Below are positions 8,901 to 15,516 of a stretch of DNA of 64,000 bases, one piece after another. Source of the DNA: Denitrovibrio sp. (GTDB lineage: Bacteria > Chrysiogenota > Deferribacteres > Deferribacterales > Geovibrionaceae); NCBI GenBank assembly GCA_002869145.1, contig PKTM01000019.1, forward strand, positions 1 through 64,000, read 5' to 3'. Under the pieces are notes generated by a model. The model was not told the DNA's origin, ran no database searches, and saw only the letters and a list, made by a program, of their open reading frames with translations. A program made the position numbers and the translations under genes. How positions within the stretch are numbered: position 1 is the stretch's first letter; every line of letters starts with the position of its first letter.

Positions 8901-10564
8901 TTGATAAACCTAATGTCCGTTTTACTGTAAATATGAATTATTCCAGTTCAGTTGAGAGTTTTGTACAAGAAGCTGGCAGGGGCGGTAGAGATAGAAAAAT
9001 TGCATTATCTGTTATATTGTTGTCTGATTATGAGTTAGCTAGGGTTAATAAAAAGTATCCAGATGAGACATTCCCGCTAAAATTACTAAAAGGACGATGG
9101 TTTAAGCCAGAAGATTTACATAAAATCCTAAATTATTTCAACTTTAATGTTAATAGTGAATATATTGATTATTTAACACCTGAAAATGATTTAGTAAGGC
9201 TATATTGTACAGAAGGCTTGCAGGCAAGATATTTCGATTTCCAAAATTGCAATGATAAAACTTGTTGGATGTATAAAAATTGTCAATTGAGACAAGTTCC
9301 TACTGATGCAGAAAACTGGATTTATAAAGACGATTTGTTTGAAATGCTTAAATCAAATAATTTAGAAATAAGTAACAAACATGTTGAATACCAAAATGCA
9401 GATTATGAGACAGTTCTTTATTTTTATAACAATAGTTTTAAGGGTGAGTTTATTGAGAAAATAGTGATGTATTATATACTTAGTATTAAAAGTCTTAAGA
9501 TGTTTTTTGGTGATGATGATGAAGCGAAAATTGATGAGACACACACTGTCAAAGGTTTTTTAAACACATTATCGAATTCAGATGAAAATGTTGAAATTGT
9601 CTCATTTATTGATTACAAAAATAAAAATTCTTTTGCAGGTATAGATATAGATGAAACTGATATTGCCAAAGCAATATACAGAATGACTTGTATAGAACTA
9701 ATTGAAGATTTCACCCAAGACTATATAAATAACCGTTATCGTATTGTTGCAAAAAGAAAGAGAGAAGGCTCATACTATAAAGCTCTCAAAAAGTTTTTAT
9801 TAAGATATTATTCTGAGTCTAGAGCAAAAGAAGAAATTAATAAAGTATATACAATTAAATTAAATAAAGAGTTGGACTCTAGCTTAGAGAAAGAGATATT
9901 TAAATGCTTAAACTATTTAACGACTTTTGTTTATGAAAAAATCTCATTAAAAAGGAAACGAGCTATAGATGATATGCGGACCTTTTGCATTATTGGGGCT
10001 GATGATTCAAAAGATTGGAAAGATATAAATGAAGATTTAAAAGATTTTATATATTATTATTTTAACTCTAAATACGCAAAACTTGATTACACTGCTGATA
10101 ATGGTGAAGATTATTCAATTACTATTGATACAGATAATGGCAAAATATCAGAAGATTGGATTCTTTTTAAATATTTAAAAATAATTGATGACACTGTTGA
10201 GCAATGCACTCCAATTGACAATATTAAACACTTGCAAGGTGCTGTTCGACTTCTGCGCCGATCTTTAACTGATGATAATCCAGCTTTATTTTTGTTAAAT
10301 GCGTTTTGTATTTTTTTTCTTGGCACAAATGGTAACGTCAATTTGATAAAAGAAGTTATAGAAATCTATCAAGAGGGGTTACTTGGTTTTTATAGAAGAT
10401 TAAATGACTCTATAGTTTTCTGGACTATTTTTAATAATTATAATACTTTAGCAGATGCTTATATGCAAAATAAAGAATTTATAACGTTAGCAAAAGAGCT
10501 GGAATTATATATCCATGGTCTTGAAATTGAAAAAATAACTAATAAATACTTAGAAGGACTATAA
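5963..10564 (+). CDS. Methyltransferase-RecQ helicase fusion protein, 1533 aa
   Basis: The N-terminus carries a class I SAM-methyltransferase core: IIDWGCGQGLGTICFF (about residue 90) and VTLIEPSNQAL after it. A RecQ-type SF2 helicase follows. It has Walker A LLPTGGGKSLTYQL (about 606), IDEVHCVSEWGHDFRF (about 710), LTATAS, TKAFGMGIDKPNVRF and the arginine-finger motif VQEAGRGGRDRK (about 1002). A long insertion separates the two RecA lobes. After the motor comes a cysteine cluster (C-x15-C-x4-C-x4-C, about 1090-1115), resembling a RecQ zinc site but arranged differently, then about 400 helical residues of unknown function. RecQ proteins are usually 500-700 aa, so this is more than twice the normal size. 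ATG 5963 directly follows the DUF1848 stop. A bacteriophage-defence or DNA-repair role is inferred. Confidence 0.85.
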   Translation: MQYYERGINLINNIDFQRIRQFANESISHLSKNERDNLYKSLCRGVALLDTNEEMCQYLFSFGNMHEAKIHDAVSSLPESIFNDNFEIIDWGCGQGLGTICFFDYLKQKKHNNHVQKVTLIEPSNQALSRALVNLNKYLNNDAKITALNKYINDVTEEDIASDEQLTRIHFFSNILDIQEIDLKQLSRIIDKTTYSENYIVSLGPVNPNNQRIDAFYRYFDVALLYEYENSQFTYGHSNKCTYKAKIYKLEPQHTGNIIPLDYYPSVQFHSAYQLDSVTVDDVELQPFFELLSIFEVSTLFDIGANIYDDIHPVFAVLNNIITRGLPTKASPYIEELFEKTFGFSNKYIKYGTITFPQKEAVNLNDALLWCKSILLDHNNIDYSKVNKEHIQIIFSPLAIARIQKTVLEALITGKIDINSKKWKIFVKEKDVPCAAIAFKDLEQMFNNLTALSKDYNNLVFPDIELDIISNNTFVSSELHLSYRVLEEASYKQLSTEYDLVIEISIFESFEANKEEYSHYKCKNNCYFKIFSAENKLTDRTIYTTDKITYRQLVTTDTYNNYYVIDETRKILEYFLKLLFRKESFRDGQLPILNRALLNKNVIGLLPTGGGKSLTYQLAAMLQPGVTLIVDPLKSLMKDQYDGLINAGIDSCAYINSTLAKEKREEAERSMEQSKLLFVFLSPERLAIYSFRKRLRNMHELNVYFSYGVIDEVHCVSEWGHDFRFSYLHLGRNLYNYVRAKNGEISLFGLTATASFDVLADVERELSGNGAFPLDSETIVRYENSNRLELQYKVEKVKIEFDDEYVSLKKSKYATDTKINGIKRKYKVLLDNNLPLPVKISAKYDFYDAKSEFLKNYIKHIPSYINEIQTEHSINNIKITFQERQGITKKIEDDIKTNISENCYSKKLKYDEAGIIFCPHKKNTGISVENNKIALQDVIPDIGTFTGGNEESDISMENLEKFKADSQQLMVATKAFGMGIDKPNVRFTVNMNYSSSVESFVQEAGRGGRDRKIALSVILLSDYELARVNKKYPDETFPLKLLKGRWFKPEDLHKILNYFNFNVNSEYIDYLTPENDLVRLYCTEGLQARYFDFQNCNDKTCWMYKNCQLRQVPTDAENWIYKDDLFEMLKSNNLEISNKHVEYQNADYETVLYFYNNSFKGEFIEKIVMYYILSIKSLKMFFGDDDEAKIDETHTVKGFLNTLSNSDENVEIVSFIDYKNKNSFAGIDIDETDIAKAIYRMTCIELIEDFTQDYINNRYRIVAKRKREGSYYKALKKFLLRYYSESRAKEEINKVYTIKLNKELDSSLEKEIFKCLNYLTTFVYEKISLKRKRAIDDMRTFCIIGADDSKDWKDINEDLKDFIYYYFNSKYAKLDYTADNGEDYSITIDTDNGKISEDWILFKYLKIIDDTVEQCTPIDNIKHLQGAVRLLRRSLTDDNPALFLLNAFCIFFLGTNGNVNLIKEVIEIYQEGLLGFYRRLNDSIVFWTIFNNYNTLADAYMQNKEFITLAKELELYIHGLEIEKITNKYLEGL

Positions 10565-10566
10565 TT

Positions 10567-11181
10567 GTGCAAATTAAAGAAACATTAATCGAACTAGAAA
10601 ATAATCTTAAGAAAATGGAATCAGCTAGAAAGCAAGTTGAGATAGTAAGCCAAAGTAGTTTTGATTTAACGAACTCATCAAAGGAATTAATTATTGAGAT
10701 TCAAAACCTAATTACTAAAATTGAGAATGAATCACTTAATATCTCAAATGATTTTTCAAATATTATTTCTAAACATGAAAACTCAATTACTGATTTATTT
10801 GAAAATAATAAACAAAGGATATTGCACGATATTGAAGTTGCTGAAAAATCTACTAAGAAGTTTAATGAGGAAATACTCGCTAATGTTAATATATTTGAAT
10901 CTAAATCAAAAAATGTAATTTCAGAATTGTCTAATTTAGTAAATGATCTTCACATATCTACTAAGGGTCTCATAAATGAACAAGAGCAGTTAGTGTCTAA
11001 TGTTATAACAAAATTAGAGAATGCGACCTTAAAGCAGGAAGAATCTTTAAATAGGTTTGTAGAAGTCATGCTTAGTAAATTTGCAGAACAAAACAAAAGT
11101 AATAAATTACAGAAGATATTGATATCGATAACTCTACTTATGTCAGTTTTTATAGTAATAATTAGTTTTATTTTAAAATAG
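10567..11181 (+). CDS. Tail-anchored coiled-coil membrane protein
   Basis: 204 residues starting at GTG 10567, two bases after the helicase stop, so almost certainly cotranslated. Residues 1-175 form heptad-like coiled coil with Leu/Ile spacing and abundant Glu, Lys and Asn, similar in feel to chemoreceptor signalling helices but without their conserved hairpin. Residues about 183-203 (KILISITLLMSVFIVIISFI) form one transmembrane helix ending at the C-terminus, so the coiled coil should face the cytoplasm. Helicase-associated membrane coiled-coil proteins in defence operons are often effectors or anchors; that role is inferred here from context only. Confidence 0.75.
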   Translation: MQIKETLIELENNLKKMESARKQVEIVSQSSFDLTNSSKELIIEIQNLITKIENESLNISNDFSNIISKHENSITDLFENNKQRILHDIEVAEKSTKKFNEEILANVNIFESKSKNVISELSNLVNDLHISTKGLINEQEQLVSNVITKLENATLKQEESLNRFVEVMLSKFAEQNKSNKLQKILISITLLMSVFIVIISFILK

Positions 11182-11434
11182 CTATAAGGATGACGCAATA
11201 CTATTGAATTATAATAAATTCCTTTTAATTTTAGCGAGTAATATGCCGAAAAAATTCAAATATTTAAACGGAATAATTAATGTTTTTTTCATGGTGTGGT
11301 AATCACGTAGGAGTTTTGCGGATGATCTATTATTTGTAAAAGCATAAACTTCTAAGATTTTGTTGTTACAATTATGCTGTTCTATTGGTATTTTTTTATT
11401 TCAAAGTATATTTTTCAAAAACACCGAGGAAGTT

Positions 11435-12517
11435 ATGCCATTATCATTCTTAACAGTTAGTGCCGTAAATACCAGAGAATTAGAAGTCGATGCCTTTGTA
11501 TGCGTCACTGGTATTGATGCTGAAGGTGTGGGTGCGCATATTTTCAAACCTGCTGATGAGGCGATTATCAGAAGTGTGTGTGACAAATTCGCCTATTTGA
11601 AGGATATTCAGTCCAGCAAGGTGAATATAGATACTGCAAAATGGCAGGATGTTGTTAGGCACAGTATAATAACTAATCCTTTAGCCGCAAAGCATATAAT
11701 TAATACAGTGGCTCCTGCGTACCGGGATGGCAAGCACGGAGAAGAAACGTTGCTACGTTCATGCTACATTGATGCACTCAATCTTGCTAAAAGCTACGGT
11801 TGTAAAAGCATCACATTTCCTCTGATTTCGAGTGAAGTTTATGGTTACCCACAAGAAGAAGCTCTTACTATAGCCACATATGCAATAAGAGACTGGCTAA
11901 TATCAAATGAAATGGATATAGCATTACTTGTATTTAATAAGAAAGCATTTTTGCCTCCAAAGTTACTGCTCAATGAAATCAATGACTTTATAGAAAATAA
12001 TTATGAATTTAAATGTAATAATATATATAAAGGTCTATTTGGCAAAATTAGAGCATTTAATGATAAATACGAAATTGAAGCAAAAGACCATTACTCAGCT
12101 AGAGAGTTAAATTACAATATTTATTATTCTGATCCTGTAAGTGAAGAACAGCGTAAGAGTGATTTTAATAGATTACTAGAAGAATCATTTTCCTCAACGC
12201 TGATGAGAATAATTGAAGAGAATGCTATGACTGCTACGGAAGTATATAAACGAGCTAATATTGATAGAAGGTTGTTTTCTAAAATTCGTAGTGATAAAAA
12301 ATATATGCCTAGCAAAAGAACTGCAGTTGCTTTGGCAGTTGCGTTAGAACTTTCCTTTGATGAAACGAAATTCCTTCTTAAGCGAGCGGGGTTCACGTTT
12401 TCCCGTAGTTTGCTATTCGATGTGATTATTGAGTATTTCATAATACAAGGTAATTATGACGTATATGAAATCAATAATGTACTTTTCTCATACGATCTCC
12501 CTGTTTTGGGTGGATAA
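11435..12517 (+). CDS. Macro domain protein with C-terminal helix-turn-helix region
   Basis: 360 residues from ATG 11435, which follows a GAGGA ribosome site; a longer in-frame ORF begins at 11360. The N-terminal 190 residues are a macro domain (ADP-ribose or derivative binding or hydrolysis): DAFVCVTGIDAEGVGAHIF, HIINTVAPAYRDG and the signature ITFPLISSEVYGYPQEEAL. The C-terminal 110 residues (ATEVYKRANIDRRLFSKI, then KRTAVALAVALELSFDETKFLL) resemble a lambda-repressor-like helix-turn-helix. A macro domain joined to this kind of tail could sense ADP-ribosyl metabolites and control transcription, or reverse ADP-ribosylation. No DarT-like toxin gene is adjacent. It lies 250 bp after the helicase operon on the same strand with its own likely promoter. 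Confidence 0.8.
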   Translation: MPLSFLTVSAVNTRELEVDAFVCVTGIDAEGVGAHIFKPADEAIIRSVCDKFAYLKDIQSSKVNIDTAKWQDVVRHSIITNPLAAKHIINTVAPAYRDGKHGEETLLRSCYIDALNLAKSYGCKSITFPLISSEVYGYPQEEALTIATYAIRDWLISNEMDIALLVFNKKAFLPPKLLLNEINDFIENNYEFKCNNIYKGLFGKIRAFNDKYEIEAKDHYSARELNYNIYYSDPVSEEQRKSDFNRLLEESFSSTLMRIIEENAMTATEVYKRANIDRRLFSKIRSDKKYMPSKRTAVALAVALELSFDETKFLLKRAGFTFSRSLLFDVIIEYFIIQGNYDVYEINNVLFSYDLPVLGG

Positions 12518-12636
12518 TACAATTTAGCCGCCGAAGCCTTCAAAAAAGTTTCTTTGTCGCTTTCTAAGCGACCTCTAAGCATTAGCAAAATGTTATGATC
12601 TTTTCATAAAAAACTACAGAATAAAAGGTGTTCAGT

Positions 12637-12921
12637 ATGATACTCAGATTAACTGTGATTATGATGTTAGCTTTGTTTTTAACGGGATGTCTTACAACAA
12701 CAAGCAGAGCGGTGCTAAAAGCACAGACAGTTACAGATCTAAAAGGATGTGAGAAATTAGGTAGAATTGAATTTTCTGGTGGTCAGATTTTCGCTGTTGC
12801 AATGATTGGACCAATGGCGTCAGATGGCGCAGCAAGGTCAAGTTGTGAAAAGATGGGAGGAAACGTAATCCTTGGCCAAGAGCTTTGTTATTACTGCTCA
12901 GATTTAGATACAGAGTATTAG
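12637..12921 (+). CDS. Small lipoprotein
   Basis: 94 residues. A hydrophobic signal sequence ends in the lipobox LTGC, so Cys is lipidated after signal peptidase II cleavage and the protein sits on the inner or outer membrane. The mature part is glycine-rich in the middle (GGQIFAVAMIGPMASDGAARS) with a CEKMGGNVI segment and a CYYCSDLD end, reminiscent of small DUF4156-type lipoproteins. ATG 12637 is preferred over the overlapping GTG 12628, because AAAAGG lies 8 bases before the ATG. It is monocistronic and its function is unknown. Confidence 0.7.
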   Translation: MILRLTVIMMLALFLTGCLTTTSRAVLKAQTVTDLKGCEKLGRIEFSGGQIFAVAMIGPMASDGAARSSCEKMGGNVILGQELCYYCSDLDTEY

Positions 12922-13045
12922 TATGTAATAGTTCTGAAATTATAAGGTTTATCCAGCAAATTAGACATGTGAAAGAGATACTTGACTACTGCTGTCGACG
13001 TTAATAGATGTGAAATTTTGTGTATCATAGTAGGGAGAGAAATAT

Positions 13046-13462
13046 ATGGGATATATTAACAAATGCATACTTCTTGGAAACTTGACAAGAGACCCTGAAG
13101 TACAATTTGTTCCAGATAAAAATTTACCAATAGCAAAATTTGGGATAGCGATAAACAGGTCGTATAAAAGTGATAATGAGAAAAAAGAAGACACATGTTT
13201 TATTGATATCGTTGCGTTTGGTAAATCTGCTGAAATTTGTGGTGAATTTTTATCAAAAGGTTCACCTGTGCTTATTGAAGGGCGATTGAATTTGTCCCAG
13301 TGGGAGCAAAACGGATCAAAAAGAAGGAAACATGAAATCATTGCAGAAAATGTACAACTGCTACCTGGGCAAGATAAAGTAAAAGAGGCAAATAACAGTG
13401 GAAAAGATTATGAATCATTTAATCCAGAGGATTTTATGAATGATGAATCTATACCTTTTTAA
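13046..13462 (+). CDS. ssb: Single-stranded DNA-binding protein (second paralogue)
   Basis: 138 residues and clearly homologous to the SSB at 3834 along the whole OB-fold (NKCILLGNLTRDPEV, FGIAINRSYKS, CFIDIVAFGKSAEICGEFLSKG, VLIEGRLNLSQWEQNG). It ends in DESIPF, the protein-interaction tip of bacterial SSBs. A GGGAGAG ribosome site precedes ATG 13046. Having two SSB genes 9 kb apart on one element suggests duplication with divergence. Either could be the SSB for rolling or strand-displacement replication and conjugal transfer. No partner gene follows; the next ORF is an LRR protein. Confidence 0.9.
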   Translation: MGYINKCILLGNLTRDPEVQFVPDKNLPIAKFGIAINRSYKSDNEKKEDTCFIDIVAFGKSAEICGEFLSKGSPVLIEGRLNLSQWEQNGSKRRKHEIIAENVQLLPGQDKVKEANNSGKDYESFNPEDFMNDESIPF

Positions 13463-13545
13463 TATTATTTTATGCATTCTGGTATAAATGATTGAGTAAC
13501 AAAATGAATTTTAAAGATTCGAATAATTAAACAAATGAGGACATT

Positions 13546-14241
13546 TTGGAAAGGATAATAAAAAGTAATGTTATATTTTATGATTTTGCTTGGGCTAGTA
13601 AGCTGCAATTGTGGCTTAGAGAACTAGGTGTAGATTTGCCTCGCAGAATGGATAATATTGTTGACTTAGAAGCCCTTTATTTGACAAATAAAAAGTTATC
13701 TTACTTGCATGAAAGTATTATTAAGCTTCACAAGTTAAAAACATTATCACTTGGTCAAAACAAGTTTGGAAGTATGCCACCTGAAGTTGCTAAAATGAGA
13801 AATCTAAAAATTCTACATATACCTCACAATAAACTTGAGCTAATTGATGAAAACATTAGTAATCTAAGTTCATTAGTGAGACTTGAGTTACACTGTAATC
13901 ATTTGTGCAAGATATCGCCTGCAATTGGAGAACTATGCCATTTGGAAGAACTATTTTTGCTATGTAACAAGTTAAATGAGATTCCAAAAGAAATCGGCAA
14001 TCTTGTTAGTTTAAAAATACTTAACATTAGCCATAATGAATTACAGTCTATACCAAATGAAATTGGTAAATTAAGAAATCTAGAAATATTAAATTTAGAA
14101 ATGAACCGGCTAACTACAGTTCCTAAAGATCTTAAAAATTTAAAAAAATTAAAAGTATTAAATATAAAACTTAATAGTTTAAAGCATATTCCTGAAGAAG
14201 TAAGAATGCTTAAGCAATATGGATGTAAAATTATTGAGTAA
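13546..14241 (+). CDS. Leucine-rich repeat protein
   Basis: 231 residues with about seven LRRs of 23 residues (consensus LPxEIGNLxxLxxLxLxxNxL). Examples are LHKLKTLSLGQNKFGSMPPE, NLVSLKILNISHNELQSIPN and NLRNLEILNLE-type units. It starts at TTG 13546, with ATGAGG upstream as ribosome site. There is no signal peptide or extra enzymatic domain, so it is a bare cytoplasmic binding scaffold, shorter than most bacterial LRR effectors. A partner is not evident. It ends just before the IS21 remnant and may have lost a C-terminal domain through that insertion, though the last repeat and stop look natural. Confidence 0.75.
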   Translation: MERIIKSNVIFYDFAWASKLQLWLRELGVDLPRRMDNIVDLEALYLTNKKLSYLHESIIKLHKLKTLSLGQNKFGSMPPEVAKMRNLKILHIPHNKLELIDENISNLSSLVRLELHCNHLCKISPAIGELCHLEELFLLCNKLNEIPKEIGNLVSLKILNISHNELQSIPNEIGKLRNLEILNLEMNRLTTVPKDLKNLKKLKVLNIKLNSLKHIPEEVRMLKQYGCKIIE

Positions 14242-14244
14242 TCT

Positions 14245-14890
14245 GGAGCAAAGTACCCCATGAGTCCGGAGTCTGGAAACCGCCATTCCGGCAAAAAGGA
14301 AACCACTGTTTCGGTGCTTGGAAACCGATATCAACTCATTAAAATGTATGTATGCGCAAAGTTGTCAAATACATTTTAGGAGTTGTCACGATGACAAAGT
14401 ATCGAGAAATTTTACGTCTCAGTGAGCATGGTTTCAGCCAGCAGAACATTGCTTACAGCTGTGGTGTGTCAAAGAAAACGGTAAACAAAGTTCTCAAAAG
14501 AGCGGCAGAGATCAATCTGAACTGGCCTCAGTATGCTGAACACAAAACCGACGGCGAACTATGTGAGTTGCTGTTTCCCAAAAATCAAGAATCCCAAACC
14601 CAAAAGCGCTACCGGATTACGAGTATATCCGTAAAGAGCTCTTGAAAAACGGAGTCACGAAAAAGCTTTTATGGACAGAGTATATGGAAGAGTGTCGGCT
14701 AAACAGCGACGAACCTCTGATGTATTCCCAATTCTGCTACTATGTCCAGCAGGACAATCAAGAGACATTTCAATGCGGGAGGTATATGGATTGGATAAAT
14801 CTATTTCTGAATAATTAAAGGGTACTCATGCCCGGGCAGGGTGGTTCCCTCCTGACCGGACACCCGGTTTCTTCGAATCGGAATATCCAA
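14245..14890 (+). mobile_element. Deleted IS21-family insertion sequence
   Basis: Three copies of a GGAAACC-type repeat (14276, 14299 and 14321 areas) precede an istA start. Inverted relatives (GGTTCC, CGGTTTC) follow the truncated istA at 14,838-14,875. Multiple terminal repeats of this kind are the transposase-binding sites of IS21-like elements. Most of istA and all of istB are missing between the ends, leaving a relic under 700 bp. I could not fix the exact ends. The stretch 14,891-15,179 holds no gene I can support. Confidence 0.5.
14391..14818 (+). pseudogene. istA transposase, 5' part only, frameshifted
   Basis: ATG 14391 (AGGAG upstream) begins MTKYREILRLSEHGFSQQNI, the helix-turn-helix of IS21-family IstA, with IAYSCGVSKKTVNKVL as the recognition region. 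Near 14,610 the family similarity moves to another frame: LPDYEYIRKELLKNGVTKKL, then LWTEYMEE and YSQFCYYV, ending at a stop at 14816-14818. The DDE catalytic core is deleted. The gene is therefore both frameshifted and truncated and cannot encode an active transposase. An istB 3' fragment on the same strand lies at 0.2 kb. Confidence 0.8.
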
Positions 14891-15179
14891 TTAGCTGAAA
14901 ACAGTAATCAAAGTAATCAATTGTCATCTATTCACCCCTCTCTCTTCTTCTATAATTAAGAGTTTTCGAAATAGAAACAGCGTAAATTATCTATAATAAA
15001 AAATTAGTATACACAAAAAAATAAGAATGCGCATATTGAACTACAGTCACATGTGAATTATTTTAGCTATATTTAACAGTAGTTTGGATATGCACGTATC
15101 GATGTAGCAGAAAGTAATACTTGTCAAAATATACAAAATAAGTTATACTATATAAAATAAACGAACGAGGTGTTTGAGA

Positions 15180-15473
15180 ATGGATAGAACAGAACTGACA
15201 CGATTTATAAAAAGTAACAGTAAGCTCAGCGCACGAGAAATACTCATGATTGTCGCTGAAGCCTGCGGCTGCTCCGGTGTGAGCTTATATCAGTCATATG
15301 CTGCAAAAGATGTAAAACAGAAATTTCTAGATGCAAAAATTGTCGACAAAAACGGTCGTATGCAACTTTACAAATTATCTGAATTCATTCGCATGATGAT
15401 TGAAGAAGACATGCTTGCAGAAACGAAAAGCGGAGCTGTTTTTAGAAAATTCAGAAGTCAAAAAAAAAACTGA
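15180..15473 (+). CDS. Small hypothetical protein preceding repA
   Basis: 97 residues from ATG 15180, with GAGG upstream; the in-frame TTG at 15174 is less likely. It is helical, with a basic C-terminus (FRKFRSQKKN) and a SAREILMIVAEACGCSGVSLYQSY segment that could be a helix-turn-helix. I recognise no family. It lies 43 bp upstream of the RepA-type helicase on the same strand and so probably heads the replication operon. A copy-number or transcriptional regulator would fit that place but is inferred. A -10-like TATACTATAT lies just upstream, at about 15,145. Confidence 0.6.
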   Translation: MDRTELTRFIKSNSKLSAREILMIVAEACGCSGVSLYQSYAAKDVKQKFLDAKIVDKNGRMQLYKLSEFIRMMIEEDMLAETKSGAVFRKFRSQKKN

Positions 15474-15516
15474 AGCTATAAATAATTAAAAATAAAAAAA
15501 ATCGGGGGAGAGTAAA

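Noticed and set aside
4923-10564. Dpd/7-deazaguanine DNA modification system
   Set aside because: No queuosine-type biosynthesis or DpdA-like transglycosylase genes are seen; only the presence of a helicase and an iron-sulfur-type protein suggested it.
12961-13341. Minus-strand ORF antisense to the second SSB
   Set aside because: Shadow of the strongly supported SSB frame.
13899-14306. Minus-strand ORF antisense to the LRR gene
   Set aside because: The regular repeats on the plus strand create it; no start signals.
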